Shown here in pieces: positions 1 to 15,000 of a DNA stretch of 64,000 nucleotides. Position 1 is the first letter of the stretch, and each line of letters starts with the position of its first letter. This DNA comes from Antedon mediterranea. Its lineage: Eukaryota; Echinodermata; Crinoidea; Comatulida; Antedonidae. The DNA lies in assembly GCF_964355755.1 (NCBI RefSeq), contig NC_092678.1, forward strand, positions 12,866,922 to 12,930,921, written 5' to 3'. A model generated the notes under the pieces. It made no database searches, was not told the origin of the DNA, and worked only from the letters and a program-made list of their open reading frames with translations. The position numbers and the translations under genes are program-made.

Positions 1-20
1 ACCTCGCCCATGGCGCCAGC
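1..20 (-). CDS. Plexin exon 28 (partial, cut by window edge)
   Basis: After the acceptor TTTTTTATAG, 20 nt remain in the window. They complete the serine codon and give WRHGRG, matching plexin 'LEWRQGSG' directly after exon 27. The exon continues beyond position 1. Confidence 0.8.
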
Positions 21-3000
21 CTATAAAAAAAAGTAGAGCATATGAAAGGGTAGGAAAACAGGATAACTGAATTTACTGTACCTTCATCTATCTTCAAACA
101 ACATAGATATTCCATAACATTTTTATTTGTATGGTATCGAAATAAACCAAATATACTAATAATTAATCAAAACATATCCCAAAGGCCTCTATAATTCTTA
201 AAAACGAAGTACTGTAGGAAAAGTTGGTAATATCTGGATGTATTTCAAGAGTTGAAGATGATCTTTGACTGACTAAACAATAGACTGTTTATAATAGCAG
301 GTTTGCATGTTCATAGTAGGAAACTGCTAGGAGGCAATAGAGAGTGAACATTAAATTAAGATAAAAGAGATCTTTCTGTAGTTTAGCCATAATAATGTGT
401 TGTTTTGTAAACTATAGTAATCAATAATATAATAATGTCTACAGTCTACATCCAATAAATCCCAAAACATAATCCACATGTATTTTAAGAGGCACTATAT
501 GTCAACAAATAATTATTAGTCCTCTCTCCATGACGGTTGTCACGTAATCTTTGTATTATTTTTTATTGTATTTATATGTTTCATATGGACAGTTTGTCTG
601 AAATAAAGTTGAATTGAATTGCATTAACACCTTTCAGTACATCTATGAATGAATAAGCAGCAGGAATGCTAGTAAACTAAACCCAGTACCATTTTGATTT
701 GACAAGAAATTATCTCTCTCTCTTTGAAAATTGCTTCAACACATTCAGGTATTCTGATTGTGGTGTGCTGTTAGTATAGTATCTTGGTGTGTAGAAGTTT
801 ATTAATAATTTTTTTTTTAATAATGTTTAGAAAAGAATTTATATTTGATCGTAGTTGTAACTACACGATTTGGTAAGCCGTATGTTGTTATGTAAATGAG
901 TTTTTGTTTTACTAATCTTGTATATTAGAAGTTGCCTAGTATTGTATTAACTCTTTCCTGCCATACAACTTTATGCTGTACTGTTGCTTACACCGGTAGG
1001 GAGATATCTGGTTCATGCCAGATATTTTATTGTAATATGTTATGCATTAATATTAATCGCTCTTGACCTTGGAGATTTAAATATTGTTCAAAAACATGTG
1101 CTGTACGCTCCGTCGCCACTCAGGGCTAGATAGGAATTTGTAGAGATTTTCCCCCAATTCAGTTATCAGGCGTTTATTCTTTGCCTATCTCAAGGTTAAG
1201 AGTGTTTTAGTAGAATATTACGGGTTAGCATCCATTTGTTTTCAGTTCATTTAATTGTATGTTAACATGATTGGATATATTGAGGTTATACAGGTATAAT
1301 TGATAAAAATCAATTAAGAAATTTATATTTAATTTTAATTCATACAGTATTATTTATATTACAATTTTGGTTCAACAGAAAAGTAAAATAACACACGACT
1401 ATTTAATTTTCATCATTTCGTTTGTCATCCAGAAACAAAGATTGCAATTATTATTTGTTATTTATTTATACGATGTACATGGGGTTATGGAAGTTGGCGT
1501 GTGCGAATAAACACGTTTTAGACAATTTGTCTCCATTGGTTCATGTATGGGGTTAACGGGGGCTGAGATGAGATCCAAGTTTAACTGTGCTGGAAGGGCA
1601 TTAGGTTTCTATTACACTCCCACACCTCAAAAGACAAGGCCTGCTATTGGTTAATAAAGGACTTAAACTCAACTTACTGAGGTCTAAATGTTGAACTTTT
1701 GGGCGATCTGTGTATGGATCATTTTTGTACAATGTATCCAGTATCTTCTCCTTTACTTGACTGATGGTGTCACAGCTAAGAACTTTCACTTTTTGAAATT
1801 CACCACTGTCAGAATTTTGTATTGCATTCAGTGTCTGTAAAATAAAAAAAATATATATTTTTAGAATATTAAGTTGTAATTAAAGTAATTAATATAGTAC
1901 ACACACAAGACAAAGTAAATACAGAGATTAACTTTGACTGTTTACTGTTGTTTTAATAGAAATCCATTGTGGCCATGAAATTTCATCTAATATAATGAAA
2001 ACGGAATGAATGTATACGGGAAATAGAATACATACAATGACTTGAGGACGTTCGTCTGACTGAAGGCAATCATCAAGGTTCAATGAGTATGTAGCACGTC
2101 CAGTAATGGCATCTACTGGACCCATCTCAATCCTTAACTTCAGTGCATGGTACAGAACATACAGTGGATGCCCGGCATAGTCCTGCAAAACACATGAATG
2201 TTTAAATGAGCAAATGGCCAAAAAGTTAAGACATTGGAACTGTAATCCATAGCCTTATGCCAAGGGTTTGAGGCTCACTTGCTCCATGGTTCTGGTGGTA
2301 GAACGAGTCTTCTTGGATAGTTAATTGTTTTTAACTGTGTGCTAGTTTATTTGTTATTCTTTTATTTTATTTCATACACATCCAACAGCGAGCACAAACT
2401 CGCCAATTACAGGATGGATGAAATATTTTATTGTGCTTATAAACTAAGTCTCATTTGAGGGTTAGAGAGTGGAGTTAAAAGAGTCTTGAGTTACAACCCT
2501 GCCACGGGGTCAGGATTGAACCCTGGACCTTGGGATTGGAAGGCAAGCATGTTTTAACCACCAAGCTACAGCTCCACTACAATGCGATAAGCTATGCTTT
2601 TCTGTTCAATGTGCAGTATGAAGACATACTACACTCAGGGAGTGGAAAGAAAAAATTAAAATATAATAATTTTCACGATAGAACCACACTCCTACACACA
2701 GACTAAGAATTGAACTTATTGGCATATAATTGCATCACAACGCATACGCATTAATAGATGAAAGTCGAACCAATAAATATGATAAAAATGTGCAATATTT
2801 CTGGGTTAATTTCAATGTTTAGTTAATATAAAACTAATAAACATTTTAAGTAAATCTTCCAAATGATTATTTTTATTATATGAATGTGAGAAAAGCAATA
2901 TAAACATACCTTAAGGCAATTATACATCGATAAAGCTATCCAATTGGACAACAGCTTTGCAGTCACAGAGTCTGTTCTATAAATGTTAAACAATAATTCA

Positions 3001-6000
3001 GTTTGAATATGTTGTAAACATATTTTCACATTTACTGTAACTAACAATAAATAAATTGACTTTCATTGCACCAACATTAACAATGTACAGTAACATGGTA
3101 GTAAAATATTTTCTATTTGGTAGAAAGAATGTGCCCTCTAATTTGCATAGAACACAAGATAATATACACAAGATGACCTGAAGTAGTTATGACAGTGAAC
3201 AACTTTAACAATTTGGTTTGATACTCAATGAAGAAACTAATGCCATGTCTGATCACCTCAGCAACTCCATTTTGCAAAGACAATGATTTTAACATAGAAT
3301 ACATCTGACTCAAAATAATGAGACAGAAGCTATGATTGAGCCACCGTTTTGATCTTTATTGGATCAATAAAGATTGAAACGTTGAAAACTGACTTCCATC
3401 TCATTATTATATTTGGATTTAGTTTATTCCATGCTATCTAATATTGGATTAGGTTTGTAGATCATCTTGTGTTTTTGTTGTCTTGCTTTAGTATAATATC
3501 GGACATTATTATACGCTGTTGACAAAGAATAAATAAAAACAAACTGACCTGGCTAGGACCTGCTTGGCTTTATGCGATGACACACAATAATCAATGTTGT
3601 CTATTAACAACTCCTCAAGTACCCTATAACACAACACAAATTATTGTCAGTTTCATTTATTTACACAATTAATTGTAACCAATAAATGTCTATATTTGCT
3701 GGATTGTTGTGGTGAAACAAGACTTAAAGACACTTAAGGTTGGCTTTCTTCCAGCCTATGTATTTTATTGTTTTACTGATAATCTGTATTAATGTTTGAT
3801 GAAGTGTGAAATAAAAACGAAAAAAAAAAACAAAAAAAAACACGGTTTGAACATCAAAATTGTTCAATTTGATTAAGACAAAATGGAAGTGAAATTATTT
3901 CCATCAAATGTATTATAATATAAAAAAAAAGTAATTTACTCAGTAAAATAATCCATTTTATCTTCGATGAGAAATTCCACCACAAGTAACGATGCAATGT
4001 TACACCTAAAACATGACAAAATAATACACTTTAAATCATTGTTGAATTACAACTTTTTTGGCAAAAACTATTAAAAACTATTGTAAGGACAAAATAATAT
4101 AAGAACAAATTAATATTTTTCTTAAATATAAATCTTAGATATAAAATTATGGGAAAAGTGGCAATTTACAATAAAAAGTAATCAATGAAAGTATAAACAT
4201 TAGCATATCTTGCAATCAATTTGGACTACAAGTAGATCACAACTTTATAAGTAAAAAAATGGTTTTTAGAGGAGTTAACATGCAAATATTGAATCCAACA
4301 AAAACATGCTAGGTTATAGAATGTAAGGCTTCATACAATCAAATAGGTTAAGGTGTCTAGCAATAAATAGTGTGTTATTCACCCTATCCTGTATTATAAT
4401 AATTATGGGTCAAAAAACAATACATCTTACACATTTTAAATTGCTTTCATTTTGCTTAGTCAGTAAAAATAAGTTTGATGTCAGATGTCAAAATAAAATG
4501 CATTCGTTGTAACTATCATCATTAGGCTTAAAACAACAATGTCATAATTAATATGTGATTGTGATTTTTTTAAATTCCATTAAATGGCCTTATTAAAATT
4601 ATTTTTAAAATTAAAATTTAATAAATGTTTTTGAATAAACAAAAAAATTTATCTGAACATCACTAAATTGTTGTTATATGTTATGTACTGTATATTGATT
4701 GAAATTAAAGTTTATTGTAAATTGTTATGTTGTATCTTGAAATAAAAGAATGTTCAACATATGACATTGGTCAACAAGAAAAAAAATATGTTGCCTAACA
4801 ATGCATTAAATTTAATTAAATGAATTTGAGCTGATTTTGCAATTTAAATTTGGTTAAAAAACTGTAGACTGTAAATTGTAGACCTGAACTCACAGGCTTT
4901 TTCATCATTTTGTGTTAATGATAACAGGTTCTGAATTTATAAAGCGCAAATAAAAAAAAAAATCTTTAAGCGCTGTGAACAACATTCAAGTGAAAGTTAA
5001 TCAAGAAAAAGGCTGAAAGCGGAATTCCATGACAACATGTTACCTAATTATTATGCACTAAAATGTCTCCCTTCACTATAGAGTACAGTACTTATTAAAA
5101 ACTAAAAAAGTTAACACAACTTGGTTAAACTGTAAAGGTTATTGTAATATAACGATATACTTTTATATTTAAGAAATTGACCTTTGTATCGGAATTCAAA
5201 TAGGTTCACAAACTTGACCCAGAAAGTCCAGAGGAGAGTTTGTCCAGATGTTTTAATGACCATTTAGTTTATAATAGAATCCCTAAAGAAAACACTTAGC
5301 TTAATTTTGTGACTTTTCCCATCGTTAAACCAGGAGTGATTGACACTATTTAAGTACAGATTTGACAGTGTCATCCATCACAGAAATACCTTATTATACC
5401 GTTAATCACTCCCACTTAAACACCCCTGGATCAACTTGGGACCAATCGTTACCCTCTAATATTACGTAGTGACATTATGCAAATGAACTGAGCCAATATG
5501 CTCCTAAGTTTCAGGGGGGCCCAGACACACCTTACAGCCATTTCACGGAGCACACACCTCACAGCCACTTCTTCAGAAGAACATCTACACCTCACAGCCA
5601 CTTCTTCAGAAGCAGACCTACACACACCACACCTCACTGACAGCATCATTGATTGTCCGTTCCTTATCTATACTTATAGTTGTATATTGTACTGAAGTAT
5701 TATACTGAATAAATAATATATGTGTTACGACAGTCAAGCGAGTAAGAGTCTTCATTAGTACCTCAACAACGCAACATTATATTACATGGTGGAAGACCCA
5801 AATTTCATAAGGAACGGAGTGAGAAAACAAGAAATAAACACTTAACAAGACACGAAGACGAAGACAAAAATAACCATATTTGTTTGAAAGGAGAAAACCA
5901 GAAATTTACTTTGACTCAAAAGACAAGCTGAAATTATATTTGAATGAGATCGAGACAAGCAGAAATTTTTATCAAATTATAACCATTGGATGAAGACAAA

Positions 6001-9000
6001 GAAGATAATCGAGGAAGACACAAAAGACAAGCTGAAATTATATTTGAATGAGATCGAGACAAGCAGAAATTTTATCAAATTATTACCATTGGATGAAGAC
6101 AAAGAAGATAATCGAGGAAGACACAAAAGACAAGCTGAAATTATATTTGAATGAAATCGAGACAAGCAGAAATTTTATGAAATTATAACCATTGGATAAA
6201 GACAAAGAAGATAATCGAGGAAGACCCAAGAAGAATCAAAACAGAAGCAAGCGGACAAGAACTGTTTCGTTTAGAGACTTTCAACTTCACGCCGTTTTTT
6301 TTTCGATCGTTTTTTTTAACATTTACTTTTTTGAACATTGATGAACACCTTTCGCATTTTTTTAATTCGTTGTTTGAAAATTTGAACATTGATGAGCACC
6401 TTTAACATTTCTTTAATTCGTTGTTTGAACATTTAGACATTTTTGAACACTTTTTGCATTCCTTTAATTCATTTTTAATTGGATCCGAAGCATTAGGGGT
6501 AAGTCAAAACCATTTTGATTTTTGATTTGTAACCTTGATTGAAAAAGTGAGAGTTTACATATATACACACTAAAACTGTTTTTTAAATTGTTAAAATAAT
6601 TGTTGAATAAACCCGCCGATAATAATAATAATGAGAAAATTCAGAACACCGTTAACGTAGTAAATGACGAAAACAATGTTTAATTTGTCGACGAACATGA
6701 TAGGACACCAACCCAATTGCAATCAGATAGTGATACCCTTACACATCCAACTAAAGTAGAACCCCTTAACTTTCAACCTTACATTGACTGTGTAGAGAAT
6801 AACATGCGATTAGCAGCCCCATTCCAAATGAAAGAAGAACAAATAAAGGAACAAACTAATTTAATTATGACAGCACCTAATGATTCAAATATGACATTAA
6901 ACCGAGGTAGATTTAAGGCAGGACATTTCCAAGTTTTAGTTTCATAATCTAAACTGACTTCAGCCAAACGCAACACCGATAAAACAAAACACGAATCTAA
7001 TGATCGCAAATTTTGGTGGAATATTGACAGATATAACGATACAGATAAATTAATTAAAGAGATTATTAATGATAAACAGATACCGATAAGTGGATCGCCA
7101 AAACGATTCATAAAACGTTTGTATAATGCAACAAGTTACTGATTTAATTTTTTTGCGAGATTATTTTAAAATTACGACATTTGCTAAATTAGTGATAGCA
7201 TAGTCTACGTATTTGATGAGATTTGTTTAATAATAATGTGATTTCAGTTAAAAGAGAATTGAATTTATGTTTAAGTATTGATTTTGTAACGAGTTTTTTG
7301 ATAATGATTAATTTTGAATTTTGATGATCGATATATTGAGATATTGAAAAGAACGACAATCATTTTGTAACAAATATTTTGTAACAAATATTTTGTTTAA
7401 CCTTTGAGTCGTTAATCTCAAGCATTAATTAATTGATATACAATAACAGGAGATTTTCTTAGTACTTTTAATTGTAATTTTTTGACATTGAGTACAAAAG
7501 TCGAGTTTGTCGATTGATTGAAATCGTAATTACCTGTGAATATAAATGCTTAAATCGATAAAGTTGTGACGATAACGATATATTGTGGATAAGTTTGTGT
7601 CAACGGGACACACACATTTGTTTCTTTTAAAGTTTTAAGTGATTAAGTTTGACATTTTGATTTTAGGCTAATCAGCCACAGTTTCTTGAGTTTTATGTTT
7701 TGATTTGATGATTTATGTTTGAAGGCCATTAGAACGCGATGAGTTGTCGCACAATTTGACGTATGTTCAATGTAACATACTATTTTTAAGTTTTGTATTT
7801 TTATTTTTAACTGATTTATGTTTGATTTACGCGAATTTTTATACCAAATTCATTTTTAATTTCATTTTTTTAAAGAGAGAGGAGAGAGTGAAAGTGATAA
7901 GGTTACACTTCAGAGTCAATGGTTTTGGCTAACTCAATTTTTGCTTATATGTATAATAATGTTTTTTTCTTTTATATAACTTTAATTTTGCATGCCACTA
8001 TTATAACCATTTTTATATATTTAAAATAGATTAGAAGAAAAAAAAAGGGAAACAGAGGGATGTAATATAACGATATACTTTTATATTTAAGAAATTGATC
8101 TTTGTATCGGAATTCAAATAGGTTCACAAACTTGACCCAGAAAGTCCAGAGGAGAGTTTGTCCAGATGTTTTAATGACCATTTAGTTTATAATAGAATCC
8201 CTAAAGAAAACACTTAGCTTAATTTTGTGACTTTTCCCATCGTTAAACCAGGAGTGATTGACACTATTTAAGTACAGATTTGACAGTGTCATCCATCACA
8301 GAAATACCTTATTATACCGTTAATCACTCCCACTTAAACACCCCTGGATCAACTTGGGACCAATCGTTACCCTCTAATATTACGTAGTGACATTATGCAA
8401 ATGAACTGAGCCAATATGCTCCTAAGTTTCAGGGGGGCCCAGACACACCTTACAGCCATTTCACGGAGCACACACCTCACAGCCACTTCTTCAGAAGAAC
8501 ATCTACACCTCACAGCCACTTCTTCAGAAGCAGACCTACACACACCACACCTCACTGACAGCATCATTGATTGTCCGTTCCTTATCTATACTTATAGTTG
8601 TATATTGTACTGAAGTATTATACTGAATAAATAATATATGTGTTACGACAGTCAAGCGAGTAAGAGTCTTCATTAGTACCTCAACAACGCAACATTATAT
8701 TACATTATCTTTAAAGTTGGTTTAAAAAAACAAATCATATTCAATTTAAATGAAAAACAAAAACCACAATATTAAAGTAAAAATAATTTGATTTAAAATG
8801 TTACACCACAAATATTTTCCCCATTTGTTATTTCAAACATGCAGCAAGTTTTCAATAAAATGGAATGAACAACAATATGTAAGGGAGGTAAACATAAAAT
8901 GTGGTACAAACAATGTAACCATATCAACAACAAAAAGAATAAAACAATTTGAATGCAAACAAATTAACTGAAATAAAAAAAAAAATGTTGAGTGCAAAAG

Positions 9001-12000
9001 GTTAAAAACCCAAACTTTACCACAATGAACTGAAAACTGTAAAAGCTGTGAAGAAATGGTATGATATTAACTTGAGGCAAATTAAAAAAATACATGTTGT
9101 GATACACACTACAGTGAAACACCTTCTTTGAGACCTCACTATTAAGGGAATACACACCTCTATTAAAACACTACTGTCATTTGAAATGAACAAGGGCAAT
9201 ATTGTTTCAACATTATGGCCAATTACCTTGTTTAGTGGACACTTTCTTGTGAAACAGACAAAGGGTAATGTGTTTTAACACTACGGCTAACCACTATTCA
9301 GGAGACATCTTAATTAAGGCAAAGTTTTTTTTTGAGTTGATGTATACTTTAAAAGTCTTATAATTTCGGTTTGTAAATTCAATTTGAGACAATATTTTCT
9401 AGTACTGGCTAGATTGTGTGGAATTTGAAACAGTATATAAAACATACGTAAAGATGGCTCACTAATAATTGAAATGTGCAGTATTAAGGGTAAAAAACTT
9501 ACTTCTCTTTAACAGTAACTTTTGAATTGCTGTCCAACATTTTGATGAAAGTTAACAAGAAACTCTTGTTAAGAAGAAGCTCTGAAAGTTGTTGTAAACG
9601 TGTTGTAATGTTTTCAATATCCTAAGTGAAGTAAATTATTAGAAAAGAAATAATTACAACACAAATATTTATTTCATATTATTAATTTTATTGATCAGAG
9701 TGTTTAAAGGCAAGAAATTGGAATGTTGATCGTTGTCTAAGAACACCGGGATTTTTAAGGCCACAGATTACCGTACGCCTTGCGTTAGATAACTAACCTA
9801 AAGCTGTGAGTCTGAACATACCCTTAGATTCTAGGACAACAAACAGAAATGTTTGCTGCTTAACTGTTACTTTGACCACTATCACTCATCCATATTTATG
9901 GCATATGACCATGGAGTACAACTCTGGTTGTAATACAACTGAATAGGGAATAGTTGAATGTTAAGTATTTTTGTTCATAGTTGTTTTAACTCTTTCTAAT
10001 TATCACTTCATAAGATCAGGCGTGGGAGTGCTTGCCTAATAAGTTGGGTTCATATCGAACTTAGGGCGAGATAAGTACTGATCTAGTTAAATTTTACGAG
10101 AGCGGTAATTCGATTAAATTCATTAAATTGCGTTCAACGGCTCATGTTAGGGCGAGATAACTTAAGCATCACGTGCTCGCGACCCCGCCGACACAAACAG
10201 GAAGTACAGTTGAACAGGTTAGGGCACTTTATTATGGGCTATTCCTTGTGTGTATACGCACCCATTCTACCACCTTCTTCTTCTTTTTCGAGTACTGCTT
10301 AACGATCCGTCGACACAATGCTTCCTCAGTTATTATCATTATCGGAGTTTTTACCTATATTTTTACAAATGATTAATGACGACACTGAACTAGATGAAGG
10401 TACTGCTTTGCTGCTGTTTGCGTTAGTTGAGTTCGTTTCTAGCTGCATGGAATCCCAGCGAATGATGCGACAACGACGACGGCTCAGATACCTACGATAT
10501 GCCGAGGAACAGCGCGAACTTGGGAAGATCATGTTTCTTTTACATACAAGCCTAGATGTAACATTTTTTGTCTTCGCTTTTACTTTTTCGGACATGATGA
10601 ATGCGGTACAGATGTATTGAAATAAGTTTTAAAATAGTAATATGACAGATCGTCGCTCTCGGTTAACATGTGGTTCAGAAATAAAGCTAATTTGTTGATG
10701 TTTATAATGTCAAAGTTGAAATTTGCTTTAATCTGATTGGTGTATTGGTGACCTCCAATTCTGAATGCCTCATGCTGTGTTAATTACCTTAATCGTTTTC
10801 TAGCTTTACCAGTGGATTTACTATTCCGTCGAGACGATGGCCTTGACTGACCGTAGTCGAGGAAATTCCTTCATCTCGCCCTAATAATTTGTTCACATCG
10901 AAGTTATGGCGACATCATCTCGTTAATCTAGTAAATTTATCGACCTAAGTTCGATATGAACGGGCCTATACACTCCAAAAAATTCCCTGGAGTCGTGCCA
11001 TTTACCGTTTGGTAAACTTTTACACATGAAAAACAGCAAACCTAGAGCACACTAAATGTGCTGAGGAGTACATTTTGTAGCATACTAGCAATTTTAAAGA
11101 GACAAAGCCTGTGATATGATATAATATGAGTGGAGAAATCAATAAACAAACTTACTTTGTTTTGTGAATCTGGAATATGCTCAAAGCCATTGAACATCAT
11201 GTTACAGACATATTGTTTATGAGTAACAAAAGGCATTACAATCCCTTGAAAATCATCTGCCGTCAAATCAGTCAAGTAAACAGTTAAATCAGCGAATGCT
11301 ATTACAAAAATAAATAAAATAAAAATGATAAGTTTGTGTTTACCAAGTATTTAATCAAATATTCTACACTAGGTTATAATGTTCACATTTCTATACTTCA
11401 TTCAATATTATTGTGTTTGTATTTTCTCTATGATTTTTAATTAATATGTGAAGGGAAATTTATTAATATCAACAAGGTAAGTACAACATTTTAAGTATAG
11501 TGAGATTAATAATGTATGAACAGTTGAATGATACTAATTACAATCCTTTATCTAAATTAAAATAGAAAAAACATTAAAAAAAAATGTTGTTTATAATTAT
11601 ACAAAATTTGATAAAAATCCTTTTTTCTTTATTAAGGTTGTATGACAAATCTATACTGGACTATTGCCTACAATCTGCAACTGTTGAGTTGGTCAGGGTT
11701 GGGTTTGGGGGTAGTATCATGGCACAAATGGAATTGTTCACCTAAGGAATGTACAGTACAGCCAGGTATACATGTATTAAAAGGCAGTTGTAAAGATTGT
11801 ATATTCTGGACAAAACAATTATAAAAGGAGGCACGGAAAGACCAAACAGGTGCTAAACACCTATGCTAGTCGGTCAACCCAGAACAGAGAAAAATAAATA
11901 AATTACGTTCTACAATAAAAGCATCGACAAGAAAGCGACCAACTACACACATTTTCATTATCAAAATTATTAAAAAAATAAATATTTATAAATTATAATG

Positions 12001-15000
12001 GTTAACCTGCAATTTGGTCAGTGTTATGCCCAAATAAGGTCATGTTATGCTTGATTTTAATGATTCACCTGATTGAGCTTCTTCCTGTACTTCTTCTTGA
12101 ATTCTTTCCATTTCAACATAAACTTTTTTGTTTTCTTTGTCATATTGTTTAATTCTTCGTCTATGGATCAGAAGAATGATTAAGAAGAGAAGTATTGCAA
12201 CACCTATTACTGAACAAACTACAATAATTATTTCTACTTGAATTTTGGAAGAATATTCGATGGGCCCAAACGTCACATTAATGTTACCATGCTGAATCTG
12301 AAAAGAAAAAAATTGAATTATAATACTATACACCATTATTTTGTTTTTTGTAAAATAATATTTTGAACTTTTATATTTTGCAGTAGTTTAAAAAAATTCT
12401 AAAAAGCATTTAAAAACATAAATTCTTGGTTGTTGTGGAAAAAGAACAATCATTAATTTGGATATTATACACATAATGAATGTTTATGAGTTGATGGTTA
12501 GAATATTTAATAATTTGAAAGATTGACTGCTCCCATTTAACGGGTACCAAGAGTACAATCATAGAGGTGTTATAAAAGCCATTATTTGTGATAAAAGATA
12601 TGTCAATTGCAGAAGATTTGGCAAAATCAGGAGCAGAGTATTTTATTTTTAAATGAGAGGTTACCTCACTTGGCTTTTAATTGAACTAAAAATTCTATAT
12701 AATAATATTATAAAATGTCCTTTTCTGTACCATGCTGTCTAAGAGGTTACTTTTAAAAGGAGTAATAATTAGATTATTATTCTTGTGATCTGGTGACCAC
12801 AAACATTTGCTTACCTTAACTATAGGATGATCTTCACCATCTACTGGATTAGGTTCCTTGTCTGGTACTTCAACAATAACTACTGTACGTGTTATTGAAT
12901 TTACAGTGCATTTAACACTTCCTATGAAGACTTCAACATCCTCAATGTCACTAGCAAGGTTGATGTCAGAACCCTAATAATAATAAATCACAATCGGTAA
13001 ATAACTGATTCAATAAGTTCTTTTTCAAATTTTAAAATAAATGTAGCTCAATAATACACTTTACACTGAACAAAAACTAACTAACTAAATAATTATGAGA
13101 TTTGTGTAAACATTTTGTGCAGCAGTAGAAACTAAGTTTGGTTGCTCCTAGCACGCATTGCATGATGTAATCACAACACAAGTAACTTGACTATTCATGA
13201 CACGACTGATGGATCAACCATTGCATCATGATAATAGTCAAATTACTTGCGTTGTCAATTACATCTTTCCATTGTGTTAAGTAGAGTTGATTTAATGCTT
13301 TTACGCAATACACTGCTGAAGAAATAAAACTATATATTTACAATCAACTTTATAAATTCATCAATATCTTTGTCATATCTGTATATTCCATCTACTACAG
13401 TCTCTCCATAATAAGACATATTATCAAAGGGATAATATATTGGATTAGGGTAAACTGAGAATCCAAAATCACCACTCAATGTAAGAACGAAACCATCAAA
13501 TGAAAAGGTCAAAGGTAAAACTGTCCGGTCTGTCTGTCGTCTGCTACGATAACCTGATGTGGAGAGATCAGCTGGTGGACTTTCACAATCCATCTCCTCA
13601 TTTGACAGAATTATACAGATCTGAAAAAACAACACATCATTTCTTTATTTATTATGTACATTAAAGAACAATTTACAAGGAATTTTCAAAATAATTAATT
13701 AATTTTCATAAAGTCATATACTTTGCTTAAATCTGACAAAACAATTCTACTTAGTAACAATTATAATCAAAATAAATACACAAAAGGCCTATATTGTGTA
13801 AATAAGACAGAAGAGAAATCAGAGTGTTAATGTTGGAAAACAAAAACATGATCTTAAAATTATCTTTACTTGATAATCAGATGCTTTTGGAGATGATTTA
13901 ATGTACAATTACATCAGAGAAGGACCTATGCTTGGTTACTACTAGAGATGCAACACAAGCACGCATGTAACATAAGTGATTTGACCAATCACTAGCGATT
14001 GATTATTCCAACCTTTACTTTTCATTGGTCAACTCGATTGCGTTGGGTTTACATCCTTGAGTTGCGTCTCTAGTGGCAACCAAGCTTTAAAGCACTCAGA
14101 TTTTATGGATGGATTATGGATATATTCTTATGGATGAATGATATGGATGTAAACATTGTTGACATTTAAGGAAAACCTTTCTTTCTGTTGAAATTTATTA
14201 TATTAGAAATGTAAATGTATCTAAAGCTTACATTTTCCGCTGATACGCTATTTAACAACATCGTTGCTTTCTGTACATATTGGAAATTTGTTCCGGTCAC
14301 TCTGATGTTTTGACCACCTCTGCAAAAATAAGCATTTTAAACATTATCATTACATGGAATATGGTGCTTTAAGTATGAAGGAGTTTATTGATTTTACTTC
14401 CAATTCTTAAAGCCCAACATTGTCACATTGTTTTGTATAATAATTTGATACACTGAGCTTTTGTCAAGGTCAGTACAGTTTGTATCTTACTATAGTAAAC
14501 AACTCTGCAGGTCTGAACTAGACTAATTGCCCCAACTTTATATTATTGTCTTTTATTATTTTAGTCTACCAGTCAGTGTTTTGATTTTGTCCTGAAAGCT
14601 CAAGCAGTGTACGTATGAAAGGCCATATGTGTCAAAATATTTTTCTTTTTACTAATATTAAGTCAAAACTCCGTCAGGAACCCAGATTAGGTCTGAACAT
14701 GCCTTAAGACTATAATTCTCAAGTATTTTTTTAGATAATAAAATGTTTCTGTCCATTTACAAAATTAAGTATATTAACCTCTCTTCTTTGAGGGCTTGCA
14801 GCTAAGGCTATCGCTTAGGTCTAGCATTTTCAGAACATTGTTGCTCGTCATTCTTTGCATCTCATAACATAACACCAGTATTGGAACAGCTACATTGGTG
14901 GCAAGTTGAGAAGGGAGTAATGTACAAGATACTTCATCACATTTAAATCACTCCAAAACATGGCTCCAACATTTCTATCAAAAACATTTTCAAGCCAAAA

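Larger units (their letters stand above)
5143..8704 (+). mobile_element. Young non-autonomous LTR retrotransposon
   Basis: Two 644-bp LTRs (5143-5786 and 8061-8704) are identical except for C at 5181 versus T at 8099. Each begins TGTAATATAA and ends TTATATTACA. A 4-bp TTAT duplication flanks the element (5139-5142, 8705-8708). Immediately after the left LTR is a TGG-type primer-binding site (TGGTGGAAGACCCA), and before the right LTR a polypurine tract (about 8034-8060). The 2274-bp interior has no pol gene, so it must be mobilised in trans. It sits antisense in plexin intron 22. Confidence 0.93.

Noticed and set aside
3330-3410. Possible second hammerhead motif (TGATC...GAAACGTTGAAAAC)
   Set aside because: The CTGATGA core is absent; only a local inverted repeat of TTTATTGGATC/GATCAATAAA is present.
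5449-5695. Overlapping 65-66 aa ORFs in the LTR (repeated at 8367-8613)
   Set aside because: They are duplicated because the LTR is duplicated, overlap on opposite strands, and encode low-complexity repeats.
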